DNA from: Aquarana catesbeiana
Lineage: Eukaryota > Chordata > Amphibia > Anura > Ranidae
Assembly (NCBI RefSeq): GCF_042186555.1
Contig: NC_133328.1
Coordinates: forward strand, 618,277,592-618,341,591
Reading direction: 5' to 3'
DNA length: 64,000 nucleotides
Part shown: positions 54,266 through 64,000 of the stretch, one piece after another
Numbering within the stretch: position 1 is the first letter of the stretch
How the letters are laid out: each line of letters opens with the position of its first letter
Program-made: the position numbers and the translations under genes
The notes under the pieces: generated by a model
The model's database searches: none
What the model saw: the letters and a program-made list of their open reading frames with translations, nothing else
What the model was told of the DNA's origin: nothing

Positions 54266-55632
54266 TCTACTCTACTTTTTTTTTATTTATTTTTTTTTAT
54301 TTAAAAGGCGTTGGGTTGTTTTTGAGTGTACTTTATTTTCTGGGTCATTTTTTTTATTTAATTTAGGGGCATGTTTAGAAAGCTGTGAATGTGCCAATCA
54401 CCAAACATTTACTGCATCTTCCTAGTGCAATTTTTTTGGTAAATGTCACATTACGGCCTCTTTTTACATGGCAGCCAGGACAGGGTAAAAACAAGTGGCT
54501 GGACCATAGTTTTACAGCTCCCCAGACTGCCCACTTAAAGGCTAAACAACAGCCAGAGGAGGCTATTTACATGAAGAAGGCGTGTCGCTTCAAAATGTGG
54601 CTGCTGCAAATTTAACACGACATGCCGGGTTGAAAGGCGGCACCGCCTGTCAAACTCGGCCATGAAAGTCTTTGGGGCTGTGCCACAACTGCGAGCCTAA
54701 TGGCGCATTCTATTATAAACGGCCAAAAAAAAAACCTGATTTAGTATACCCCTGAAAATATTTTTTGTTTTTTCTGTGTGTGTGTATTTGATTGTTACAT
54801 AATAATATAGCTAATTGAAAAAAAAAATACATACATCCATTGAGTTCAACCAGCAGAAAAAAACTGAAATGAAAAAAAAAAGAAAAATGATTGAAATGAT
54901 TGTTATCTTTATATTTTTTTCTGTGTGAGAAAAACAAAACAAAACCTAAAATATTGAGAATAACTAGGGTAAGCTTTTTTGGCACAGGAAGAGGAGCTCC
55001 CATGACCCCCATGAGCCATTTAGGGTCCATGGCACCCTTCAAAACCACCTTAATTACACCTTTCCCATTCACTGGCATGTATTTTACCAAATGGTGAAAT
55101 TTTGTAGCAATTTCCAGATTTGACCCAAAATTTTGGGGACATGGAAACTCACAATTTTATTAACCTCTTACAACCACTATACATTCTATTTTACTATAAG
55201 GCCCCATTCACACATTTCCAGTGTGGTGCGTTGGCACCCCAATGTACTAAGGCGTCGCAGCTCCAACTCATATTCGTTGTAGCTACCGTGCATTGTTGTG
55301 TGCTGCATTGCCAAAAAGTGTGCATTTCCTTTTTTTTACCATTACTAGCCCATTATTCAAATGGACTGCCAAAACACAATGCACAATAATGCACAAAAAA
55401 GTGTGTTAATCCGCTTGTAGAGATAGAAAGATATAGTCCGACCACCGCACAACTCACCTTGCCTGAGAAGTTAGCAGGGAAAAGCAGCCTCGGCTCTCCA
55501 TGATTAAGCCCTGAGGACAGGGGCAAAACATGTTGGGGGCGTGCAAGCAGAAAAATCAGTGCTACTACCCATATAACACATACATAGCAGAGCTCCACAG
55601 TCGCTGGCTGAGTAGAGTAATGTAGGAAAGAT
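54266..55632. other. Intron 3 sequence, weak repeats
   Basis: A/T-rich stretches near 54270-54360 and 54770-54900, a TCCATTGAGTTCAACCAGCA phrase near 54837, and GCAAAACATGTTGGGGGCGT near 55524. No gene recognised. Confidence 0.4.
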
Positions 55633-55862
55633 GATCCACACTCTGGTTGTTGCTCTTAAAAAAATCTTAATTTTATTGAAAAGCCACAATGTAAACGCAG
55701 ATAAAATCAGTTGACGCGTTTCAGCCTATAAGGCCTTAGTCATAACTAAGACTAAGGCCATATAGGCTGAAATGCATCAACTGATTTTATCTGCGTTCAC
55801 ACTGTGGCTTTTCAATAAAATGAAGATTTTTTAAGAGCAACAACCAGAGTGCGGATCATCTT
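55633..55862. repeat. 230-bp foldback with GACTAAGGCC core
   Basis: The left arm starts TGATCCACACTCTGGTTGTTG and the right arm returns to CAACAACCAGAGTGCGGATCA. The centre has CAGCCTATAAGGCCTTAGTC and GACTAAGGCCATATAGGCTG. Pairing is nearly complete over about 110 bp per arm. Confidence 0.88.
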
Positions 55863-56267
55863 TCAGAACGTGTTGGGGGCATGTCCTGGATTTTTCAAGC
55901 TGAGGCTGCTTATACCTATTAACTACCTAGGCTGGGCGAAGTGTTCAGCGGCTGGGCTATTTCTTTCTATTTTTACAGGGTGCATTAAGTCTGGGCGAAC
56001 CTCTCCCCAGCATGCACCCTCACTAGTCAACCTATTGGACCTTGTCATCCTGAGGGGGGGCCCCTAAGCACTTATCGTTGGTCACAGTTAATGCACATTA
56101 ATGTTATCGTTATGCCCCAGGGTCCGAATGAGACTTTGATACACCCTCTACCACCCCCCTTCTAGTCTACAGTAATCCTCACACAGAAAAAAATGAGTTG
56201 CTATTTGGGATTTGGGGGAAGGTGGCACACAGAATGAGTATGAAAAACTCTACAATCCCCTCTAGAA
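55863..56267. other. Intron 3 sequence, no recognised feature
   Basis: No repeat termini or coding signal seen. Confidence 0.4.
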
Positions 56268-56397
56268 CAGTGGTTTGCAACCAGAGCCCAGTAAAGTTTT
56301 CCAAAACCTTCCATGCCCATGCCCCAACAGTATAGGAAAAAATGATATGATATACTCACACAATAAAAGTATGGGAATGCAAAATGTGTACCGAAAT

Positions 56398-56945
56398 GCT
56401 GTTAAGCAAAAGGAGGAGAGAGAAGCGCCAAGTCAATCCTTTAAACAGCATAGGAATTTATTCAGTCTATAGGTATAAAACAACACTAAAAACAATGTTG
56501 GAGCACTTGCAGAGTGTTAGAGCGGGTGGGAGCTTCTACATGCAGTGTCACAGGAGGACCACCGGGAGGTCTCTATTGTGGGATCCATGAGCGTTGTGTG
56601 TTAGCCACAGCTGGATCCTCAGTAAGCCTCGTGGAGATGCCGGCTATGTGTCTCTGGATGAAAATTAGAAATAAAGTTACCAGTCGGTTTGGATAAAATG
56701 TTCTTACCGAGGCTCCAGTGGTGGCTAACACACGGCACTGGTGGATCCCTCAATAGAGACCTCCCGGCGGTCCTCCTGTGCTCCTGTGACACTGCACGTG
56801 GAAGTTCCCACCCGCTCTAGCACTCTGCAAGTGCTCCAACATTGTTCACGCAAGTTTTTAGCGTTGTTTTATACCTATATACTGAATAAATTCCTAGGCT
56901 GTTTTAAGGATTGGCTTGGCGCTTCTCTCTCCTCCTTTTGCTTTC
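56398..56945. repeat. Foldback with arms of about 200 bp
   Basis: GCAAAAGGAGGAGAGAGAAG at 56406 is answered by CTTCTCTCTCCTCCTTTTGC at 56923, and AACAATGTTGGAGCACTTGC by GCAAGTGCTCCAACATTGTT. The spacer is about 120 bp around 56590-56720. Confidence 0.9.
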
Positions 56946-57318
56946 CTTTTATTCACAGTGATCGGGTTCCCCAGCCTGTGCCTGAAGCAGCTTCGCTCCC
57001 TTTACAGCCTCCATTTAGAGACTTTTTTTAGAGACTGTAATTTTTAGGGGTTCATCCCCCAGAACTTTCAATCCACTCACCATTCACATGGTTGCACCTT
57101 TGTGTATCAACATGCAGATGCATGCCTTTTCATTTAAATTTTAAACTTTAATCTTTTTCATCAGATGGTTTAGCGCTGAACATTATACCAATATTGTGTA
57201 TGTGTTTCCGCCCACTGAAATGCTGTTAGGCTCTGGATTGAGCTGGGTGTTACTGTGGGGGGTGGGGTTCCAGAGGGGGGTTAGAGGAATCTGCATCAGA
57301 CTTGGTTGCCCTATAGGG

Positions 57319-57504
57319 CAATGTTTCTCAACTCCAGTCCTCAAGTACCCCCAACAGGTCATGTTTTCAGGATTTCCCTCAGATGAAACGGCTGTGGTAA
57401 TTACTTAGGCAGTGCAACCAATCAAATCAGCTGTGCAAAATAATGCAAAAGCCTGAAAACATGACCTGTTGGGGGTACTTGAGGACTAGAGATGAGAAAC
57501 ATTG
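57319..57504. mobile_element. 186-bp hAT-type MITE with 8-bp duplication
   Basis: Starts CAATGTTTCTCAACTCCAGT and ends in its near reverse complement. CTATAGGG (57311-57318) and CTGTAGGG (57505-57512) match at seven of eight. Arms include CCCCAACAGGTCATGTTTTC and its inverse. Confidence 0.92.
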
Positions 57505-57529
57505 CTGTAGGGAATGAGGTTTTTGGAGG

Positions 57530-58240
57530 GAGTTGGGGAAAACTGTGGGGGACAGGGTCTCTGGAGGGGGTGAGGGTCTCTCCAGGAGGCTGTGGACTTG
57601 GCAGGGCTGCTGTGGAAGACTGAATTCTGCAGGAGCTGGGGGGCACTGTGGGAGGTTGGGGGTAAATGTGGAACAATGTTGGAGGTTGGCTATGGGGGGC
57701 TGGAGGCTTTGCAGTAGGCTGGGGGGCACTACATGGAGCTGGGTGGTGCGGCCCACTGTGAAAGGTTGGGGGCATTATAGGAGCTGGAAGGCACTGTGGG
57801 AGGTTGGGTGGAAATGTGGGACACTGTTGGAAGTTGGGGGCACTATGGGGGGCAGGAGGCTCTGCAGAAGGCTGAGAGTCACTGCAGGGGATTGGGTGGC
57901 ACTGTACGAGGTTGTGGCTCACTGTGGGGAATGAGGGGCACTGCAGTCCACTATAGAGGGTTGGGGGGAATTGCTGGAGCTAAGATTCACTGTGGGATGT
58001 TGGGGCAAAATGTGGGACAACTTAGAGGTTGGGAGCACTATGTGGTGCTGGAGTCTCTGCAGTAGGCTGGATGGCACAGTGGGAGGTTGGGGCACACTGT
58101 GGGGATTCAGGGGCCACTTTGGTCCACTCTGGAAGGTTGGGAGCCATTATGAAAGCTGGCAGACACCGTTGGATGTTAAGGGATCTGCAGCTGCCTGGAA
58201 GTCCAATAGAAGAGAGGCCACGGCCTGCAGTTGACCACAG
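57530..58240 (+). repeat. G-rich degenerate tandem repeat
   Basis: Repeated phrases such as GGGCACTGTGGGAGGTTGGG recur irregularly every 20-80 bp. The strand asymmetry gives long spurious open frames on both strands. A similar stretch is at 61580-62000. Confidence 0.8.
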
Positions 58241-58506
58241 TCCGGTGGTTGAGAACCACTGCTTTAGAGGCATTTTGAGAGGCCTGCACAATATGACTGC
58301 AGGGGATCCTGGGAAAATCAAGCCATATGCTCACAATGTAAAAAATGTATGTTGGAATTTATGTGTACATTTTCTACTTTGGACCCGTGACAGCTGTTGA
58401 AAAAAAATAAATACAATTCTTACATTTGCCTCAAGCATGACTCCATTAGTAGGAGCTTAAGATGAGAATTTGGCTGCCATTAAGAAATAATAAATTCATT
58501 AGAGTT

Positions 58507-60145
58507 TAGGGCTGAAACAACTAATCGATTCATCGACAACTAATCGATTATCAAAATAATCGATTACTATTTTCATAATCGATTAATCGGCCAGTAACAT
58601 AATGGGGTTAAAAAAACAAAAATTAGCCCTTTATAGTACAGAAAGAGCAAATAATCGCTACTGTAAATATTACTTTCACTGTTCCACAGTAAAAAAATTA
58701 ACCCCTTACAGTAGCGATTTGCTCTTTTTCTACTATAAAGGGTTACTTTTAGTTTTTTGAACCCCATTATTTTACTAAACATCTTAGGCCTGGTTCCCAC
58801 CTATGTGTTTTTTGGTGCTTTTTGCAGAAACGCAGTACAGTTCATTTAACATTGTTTGCAATGGGACACGTTCACATCTTTGCTTTTTTTTTTCAGCCGC
58901 TGCGTATTTGGAAAGTGTCGAGGACTTTTTTCAACGCAAAGCGGTGCTTTTTTGGTTCAATATACTTTAATGGAGAAGTTGCAGAAAAGCATGTAGTGTG
59001 CTTTTGCAGCAATTTGTGTGTTTTTTATCTGCCCAACAACAAATCGGGCAAAAAAAAAGCATAAAAAAATGCAAAAACGCAAATTGCAGCAAAATCACGT
59101 GTGCAAAAATCAAAACGCACAGCAAAAAGCACTGCAGAAACAGATCAAAAGCAAACTGCATAGGTGTGCACCATGGCTTATGCTGGCCACACGGATCAAT
59201 TTTCAGATGAGAATATTCATACGAAACATCTTTATACATTTGCTGAATGAAAGAATGTTGTTAGAAAATTTCACTTGCTTTTAACATTCTGTTTTAAAAT
59301 GAATGTCATTTCTGAGCGAAAAACACATACACTGTCCGAAAATTCCTTTCACCAAGAAGTTTTTTCTATTATTTTACCGTCACTGTGGTTGAAAATAAAC
59401 ATCGATTTGACCCCACTAACGATTAGAAAATCGAACGAACGTTCCTGAAATTAATTTTTTTTTTAAGGAAGACATTGTTTTTGTATGGCCAGCATATAAT
59501 ATATTACAGTTCTGTTTGAAAATCTGCAAAACAGCCTTTAACTTTTTTTTTTTTTTCTTTAAATAAAATAATTTGATCTCCAAGTCTGATGATATTTACC
59601 AGCTTCAACCTCTAATAGTATATACAGTATATCTCTCCTCTAATAGTATATACAGTATATCTCTCCTCTAATAGTATATACAGTATATCTCCTCTAATAG
59701 TATATACAGTATATCTTTCCTCTAATAGTATATACAGTATATCTCCTCTAATAGTATATATAGTATATCTCTCCTCTAATAGTATATACAGTATATCTCC
59801 TCTAATAGTATATACAGTATATCTCCTCTAATAGTATATACAGTATATCTCCTCTAATAGTATATATAGTATATCTCTCCTCTAATAGTATATACAGTAC
59901 ATCCCCTCTAATAGTATATACAGTATATCTCTTCTGTCTGTTATTCTCAGAGTGGATTAGAGATTTTGCTCCCTAACCATATAATTGGTTATTTATATTT
60001 ACCTCTACATAGAGATATTTAAGAATAAATTGCCTTTTTTTTAAACTTTACATTTTAACTAAATTATACACCACACTTTATTTAAGGTTATTAACCGATT
60101 AATCGAAACAATAATCGGCCAACTAATCGATTATCAAAATGCTTT
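58507..60145. mobile_element. hAT-like AATCGATTA repeat with nested insertions
   Basis: The left end TTAGGGCTGAAACAACTAAT is followed by many AATCGATTA palindromes (58520-58590), and similar sequence recurs at 60094-60140. A palindromic AAAACGCA-type repeat (58782-59175) and a minisatellite (59610-59935) lie between. The canonical right terminus is not visible, so the extent is uncertain. Confidence 0.55.
59610..59935 (+). repeat. Minisatellite, 24-26-bp period
   Basis: CTCCTCTAATAGTATATACA plus GTATATCT repeats about 13 times, with units of 24 and 26 bp alternating by a TC dinucleotide. Confidence 0.93.
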
Positions 60146-60286
60146 TATTTTTACATTTTTTTTTACATTTTTGCTTATTACTTATTTGCTTATTTGCTTA
60201 TTTTGCTTTATTACAAGTGAAGAAAAGCCACAGTAATCTTTATATTAACTGTAATAATTATTTACTGACACATAATCACACACATA

Positions 60287-60358
60287 GGTTGGACTTGATG
60301 GACTTGTGTTTTTTTTCAACCTCACCTACTATGTAACTATGTAACTATGTAACTATTT
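60287..60358 (+). repeat. GGTTGGACTTGATGG repeat end with (ATGTAACT)n
   Basis: GGTTGGACTTGATGGACTTG, a T run, CAACCTCACCTACT and then four ATGTAACT units. I recall this as a frequent frog repeat. Confidence 0.55.
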
Positions 60359-61452
60359 AAAGGAAAGATATAAAAACAAAAATCAATCACAGTACAATAT
60401 ATAACAAGACATGAGAACTGCACAGCTGTGTACATCTGTCATTGAAGGGGAAGTGAGTCCATGGCCTGAACTTTATTGCTGGGATCATACAGATAATTTA
60501 ATGTAAAGAATGTATAAACAGCAGTTACTTGCATTGAAAACTTCATGTCAAAATGATCAGCAGATCCACCTCTGGAAGCAGCTGAAGTTTTGTACAGAGC
60601 TCAGCTTTCTGTAAAAGTCAGACTTGGTTCCATCAGATAAGTTTTTAGATTTACCTATAGTTCTGCATTACCTGAAATTCTTCATTGTTACTGTAAGCGT
60701 ATGTCAAGGCAAAAGTTTATTTTTTTAAAGCTTCGGATGGTAGGGAAAGGGTAGAAACTTGCTAAGTTATCTTTTGTTCTCTGCATCCTGCTTGGGGAGA
60801 TTTCTCTTCACTTCATGTTCTAGAAATGTAAAAGGAAATCTCATCAAGGTTAACAGAGTTATCATCTTATAAAGTTTTTAATAAAAAGTCAGCCAACTTT
60901 TAAAAATGAGGTACTTACCAGTGCCTGGAGTCCAGCAGTCATCCCTCAGATCCCAGATCTTCTTACTGCTGCGGATCCCTGGTGTCACCATCTTGGTTTC
61001 TGAGGAACCACAGTCAGCTCTCCGCTGCGCATGTATGAGCTCGCATGGCACTCTCTGGTCCTGCAGCCACCTGAGACATGTGATGTGTTCCAGGGAGTGG
61101 GATCAACAAAGTAATCAGTAGTGTGTTTACATTTCTGATTGCTGTGATTGGTCATCACAGTGATCACATGGTACAGATCTGCTTGGATCACCTAGGTACA
61201 CAGTGTTTGTCTGATGATGGATAGGTTCACAGCTGTTGAGCACAATGGCAACCAATAGTGCCTCCTTTGGTGCTGTTTATAAATAGTGTTGAGGGAATAA
61301 CACCACTCCACTATTCATAAACATAAGGCGGTAGTGAAGTGGTTAATGGATGTATGGTATTAATAAAGTAATGGACGCTAAACATATAAGACTTTAAATT
61401 CAGCTCTCTGTCAGCCAGAGTATCCTCATGGATCTCTTGAGTACTCTAAAGC
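60359..61452. other. Intron 3 sequence, no recognised feature
   Basis: No recurring element or gene was recognised in this stretch. Confidence 0.4.
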
Positions 61453-62025
61453 AGTGATTCTCATCCTTATTGAGACCAGGGCTTCCAAAACGTTCAATGC
61501 CCCTACAATAAAAAAAAAAAAAATTATACTGGCGCAATAAAATATTGGAAAACAAAATATGTAAATGCTGAAGGCTCTGAATGAGGTTGGGTGTCACTGT
61601 GAGGGAATCAGAATTTCAAAGGAGGCTTGGGGTCTCTGCAGCAGACTTGGTGGCTCTGTAGGAAATTCTGGATGGAGCTGGGAGTAACTATGGGTGAAAA
61701 GGTTTCTGGAGGGGGGCTGTGGGTCTATCCAGGAGGCTGGGGGCTTTCCTAGAAGATCTGTTGTAGACTGGAGTGCACTGCAGGGACTAGGGGCACTGTA
61801 GGAAGCTTTGTAGCAAGCTAGAGGGCTGGGGGGCACTGTTGGAATTTGGTGGGCACTGTGGGGGGTTGAAGGCTCTCAGGGGGCCTGGGGCACTGTAGCA
61901 TGCTGAAGGGCACTGTGAACCACTATGGGAGCTGGGAGGCACCGTGGGAGGTTAGGGATCTGCAGGTGGCTGGAGGTCCAGGAGGAGGGAGGTCATGGCC
62001 TTGCAGTAGGGTCTGGAGCTTGAGA
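61453..62025. repeat. Degraded relative of the 56268-58261 element
   Basis: Begins CAGTGATTCTCATCC, similar to the hAT terminus at 56268, and contains the same G-rich GGGCACTGT phrases. The right end near GGTCTGGAGCTTGAGACT is unclear. Confidence 0.45.
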
Positions 62026-62219
62026 CTACATCTACAGAATGGAAGAAGGATGAAAGTTTATGTTGTAAGCGTGGCCAAAATAACTATCAAGCCTGCTACC
62101 TATTATATTGCTTTTTTTGTGCCTCTCAAAGTAGAGGTGAAGGCATATCCCTGTGTCCCAGAGCATGGGGTGCAGGCTTGTCCTGATACCAATCCAGAGG
62201 GCTAGTAAATGTAAAGAAG

Positions 62220-62470
62220 AAAAGATCACTGCTACTCCCGACCATCCCAGGTAAATAAATGATAAGGAGCAGCCTCAGCCTACATTTCTCCACCAAACCA
62301 CACGCCCTGATGCGTTTCGCCCCACCCACCAGGACTTAGTCACAGGGCCCCTTTGACTAATTGGATAGGGTGAAATGCTTCAGAGTGTGTGGTTTGTTGG
62401 AGACATGCAGGCTGAGGCTGCTCCTTATCATTGACCTTATTTATTGACCTGGGCTGGTCGGGAGTAATGA
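62220..62470. repeat. Foldback with GATGCGTTTCGCCC core
   Basis: CTACTCCCGACCATCCCAGG (62232) and GGAGCAGCCTCAGCCTACAT on the left are answered by ATGCAGGCTGAGGCTGCTCC and CCTGGGCTGGTCGGGAGTAA on the right. GATGCGTTTCGCCC and GGGTGAAATGCTTC are the inner arms, and GGACTTAGTC lies at the centre. A related CCCCGAAACGTGTTGG phrase occurs at 62567. Confidence 0.85.
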
Positions 62471-63006
62471 CGGTTCTTTCTTCTTTATATTCTCAAGCCT
62501 GCTGTTTGACTGAAACTTCAACGCAGTTTACCACATAAGCCCTCATGGGTGGGGACTAGTATGCCCCCCGAAACGTGTTGGATTTTCATGTGACCAGTCA
62601 TGTGCAATAAGGTTTTACTGGACTCACATTACATCCTTTCATCCTTCTTACATCCTAGAGTTGTCGTAAGGACATGTGTCTTTATTGGAGGATTTTCCCT
62701 CTCATTCTGCTTCAATAATTTCCCTTTGGGATTATTAAAGTATTCTGAATCTGAATGGAATGACTACTCAAAATTTTTGGGTTTCTCCTCACTTTATGTC
62801 TCTGTGATAATGGTCACCAGGCCAGGCGTGAATCTCCCCAACAGCAACATAAACAGCAATAAAATCTCAACAAAGGGTCTAACCCTGTAGTAAAATACGT
62901 GTGAATGTTTCATGAAAACAGCGTTGTACTTTTTTTTTAGCCATGCTTTAAAATGCAGACTATACCTTTTGTTGGCTAAGTGTATTTTTTATTTTATTTT
63001 TTTCAG
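62471..63006. other. Intron 3, 3' end
   Basis: Contains ATTTCCCTTTGGGATTATTA (about 62718), which resembles the 3' tail of a vertebrate retroposon. A T-rich acceptor tract then ends in TTTCAG at 63006. Confidence 0.5.
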
Positions 63007-63147
63007 TTCTGGTCTGGATCTGCCTGAAGATGTAATTTACACTTTTGGAATTCCTTTTCACTCGCTTTATAGAAATCAGTTTTCTGGTGAGGAGAGGAAG
63101 CTTTCCTTACAGATCATGCAGTACCTGGCTAACTTTGTAAAGACGGG
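63007..63147 (+). CDS. tg: Thyroglobulin exon (d), ChEL domain
   Basis: The exon is 141 nt, with acceptor TTTTTCAG at 63006 and donor GTGAGT from 63148. The first base completes Ser from exon c and the final GG begins a Gly codon. Translation: SGLDLPEDVIYTFGIPFH, then LYRNQFSGEERKLSLQIMQY, then LANFVKTG. FGIPF and IMQYLANF are strongly conserved between thyroglobulin and cholinesterases. Counting back from FGIP, the position of the cholinesterase catalytic His is Leu here, so this ChEL domain is catalytically dead, as expected for thyroglobulin. The gene should continue in one or more exons to the right of the window. Confidence 0.94.
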
Positions 63148-63640
63148 GTGAGTATGGTACTACCATTACCAGTGGTTCCCTACTAACAGAGATGTACCCT
63201 ATGTACCATAAAATCTTCTTGGCTTATTCCCTATTTTTCTTTAAACTGCAAACTCGAAATAACAGAAATATTGTCAACTGGGTGTCAGAAATAAGTTGTC
63301 CTCATCCCATCCAACATTCTCAAGGAAATTTTAACTCAAGGCAGATATAACAAAACACCAATTAGTTCAGAAATGTACTAATTCAAATATTAATACATTT
63401 ATGTTAAATGTAACAAGTGGTATTAAAGTCAACTTTTTAAAAAAATACTAATAATATAACTTACATTCAATTTTTTTTTTCAATCCCCTCCTTGGAGCTT
63501 CCTTTAAAAAAAAAAAAAAAAAAATAGTTTCCGTTCAGTGTGAATAGAACAAGTCCAACAGATTTCTCCATCGAGGCTATACAGGGTGGATGGACAAATC
63601 CCTCGCTGTGGCTATTGAATTTTGACAGCCCCGCCGACAG
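63148..63640. other. Next intron, start
   Basis: GTGAGT donor, A/T-rich sequence and an A run at 63506-63524. No feature recognised. Confidence 0.5.
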
Positions 63641-64000
63641 TCATGCCCCGTACACACGGTCGGATTTTCCGACGGAAAATGTGTGATAGGACCTTGTTGT
63701 TGGAAATTCCGACCGTGTGTGGGCTCCATCACACATTTTCCATCTGATTTTCCGACACACAAAGTTTGAGAGCAGGCTATAAAATTTTCCAACAACAAAA
63801 TCCGTTGTCGGAAATTCCGATCGTGTGTACACAAATCGGACGGACAAAGTGCCACGCATGCTCAGAATAAATAAAGAGATGAAAGCTATTGGCCACTGCC
63901 CCGTTTATAGTCCCGATGTACGTGTTTTACGTCACCGTGTTTAGAACGATCGGATTTTCCGACAACTTTGTGCGACCGTGTGTATGCAAGACAAGTTTGA
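63641..64000. mobile_element. ACACACGATCGG MITE, copy 5, cut by window end
   Basis: Begins ATGCCCCGTACACACGGTCGG and runs to the window end in the segment GTATGCAAGACAAGTTTGA, seen about 50 bp from the far terminus in copy 1. Relative to copies 2 and 4 it is in reverse orientation. Confidence 0.85.

Larger units (their letters stand above)
56268..58261. mobile_element. 2 kb nonautonomous hAT-type element
   Basis: The left end CAGTGGTTTGCAACC and the right end GGTTGAGAACCACTG are hAT-type inverted termini. CTCTAGAA (56260-56267) and CTTTAGAG (58262-58269) match at six of eight positions. Inside are a large foldback, an 186-bp hAT MITE and a G-rich tandem region. No transposase. Confidence 0.75.

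Noticed and set aside
57422..57922. Proline-rich 166-residue open frame on the minus strand
   Set aside because: It arises from the strand-biased G-rich repeat and lacks splice signals, domains or conservation.
1172..63006. Nested SLA gene, which lies inside a thyroglobulin intron in mammals
   Set aside because: No SH2/SH3-like coding sequence was seen in these three introns; in mammals it sits in a more upstream intron.

Overview
This is vertebrate nuclear DNA, almost certainly from an anuran and probably a true frog (Ranidae). Four spliced exons match the 3' part of vertebrate thyroglobulin (tg) on the + strand. The introns are packed with repeats that I recognise from memory as ranid-type: TTAA-bounded elements ending GAAGTGGTTAA, a MITE with ends like GCCGCGTACACACGATCGG, (GTGCCACCTATCA)n arrays, and a GGGATGGGCCGAAC repeat. 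The species call is an inference; the tg call rests on the translated exons, their phases and their splice sites.

Layout. Exon a (1004-1171), exon b (16438-16619), exon c (41185-41292) and exon d (63007-63147) are consecutive and keep one reading frame (phases 0, 2, 2 and 2 at the donors). They encode about 200 residues of the cholinesterase-like (ChEL) domain. The introns are 15.3, 24.6 and 21.7 kb. No other host gene is supported.

Intron 1 holds TTAA-bounded elements (1613-4936), a TTAA MITE (5648-5872), a 1.15 kb element with GCACCGATACC ends, a ranid MITE (8929-9355), a three-copy tandem duplication (9980-10968), Tc1 remnants (11728-12140, 13140-14629) and a mariner foldback (15060-15625). 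Intron 2 holds a 1.23 kb solo LTR (16845-18078), more MITEs, a run of nine hairpins (19826-20319), and a deep nest of elements inside a Tc1 element (24988-30913). It then has a DIRS-type tyrosine-recombinase retrotransposon (31549-34678) inside an AT-rich foldback, and three TTAA elements, the last ending 45 bp before exon c. Intron 3 holds hAT MITEs, a minisatellite, a nearly intact 6.4 kb L1-superfamily LINE (46180-52551) inside a dead Tc1 transposase, SINE pieces, a 2 kb hAT-type element and several large foldbacks.

The most unusual signal is structural. Four TTAA-bounded copies keep a 34-nt hairpin bounded by GATC whose stem sequence differs between some copies but still pairs, and a second hairpin with an invariant TGTAAACA loop. 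A related copy carries nine consecutive inverted repeats. All transposon genes seen are broken; the LINE is closest to intact, with one visible frameshift in ORF2.
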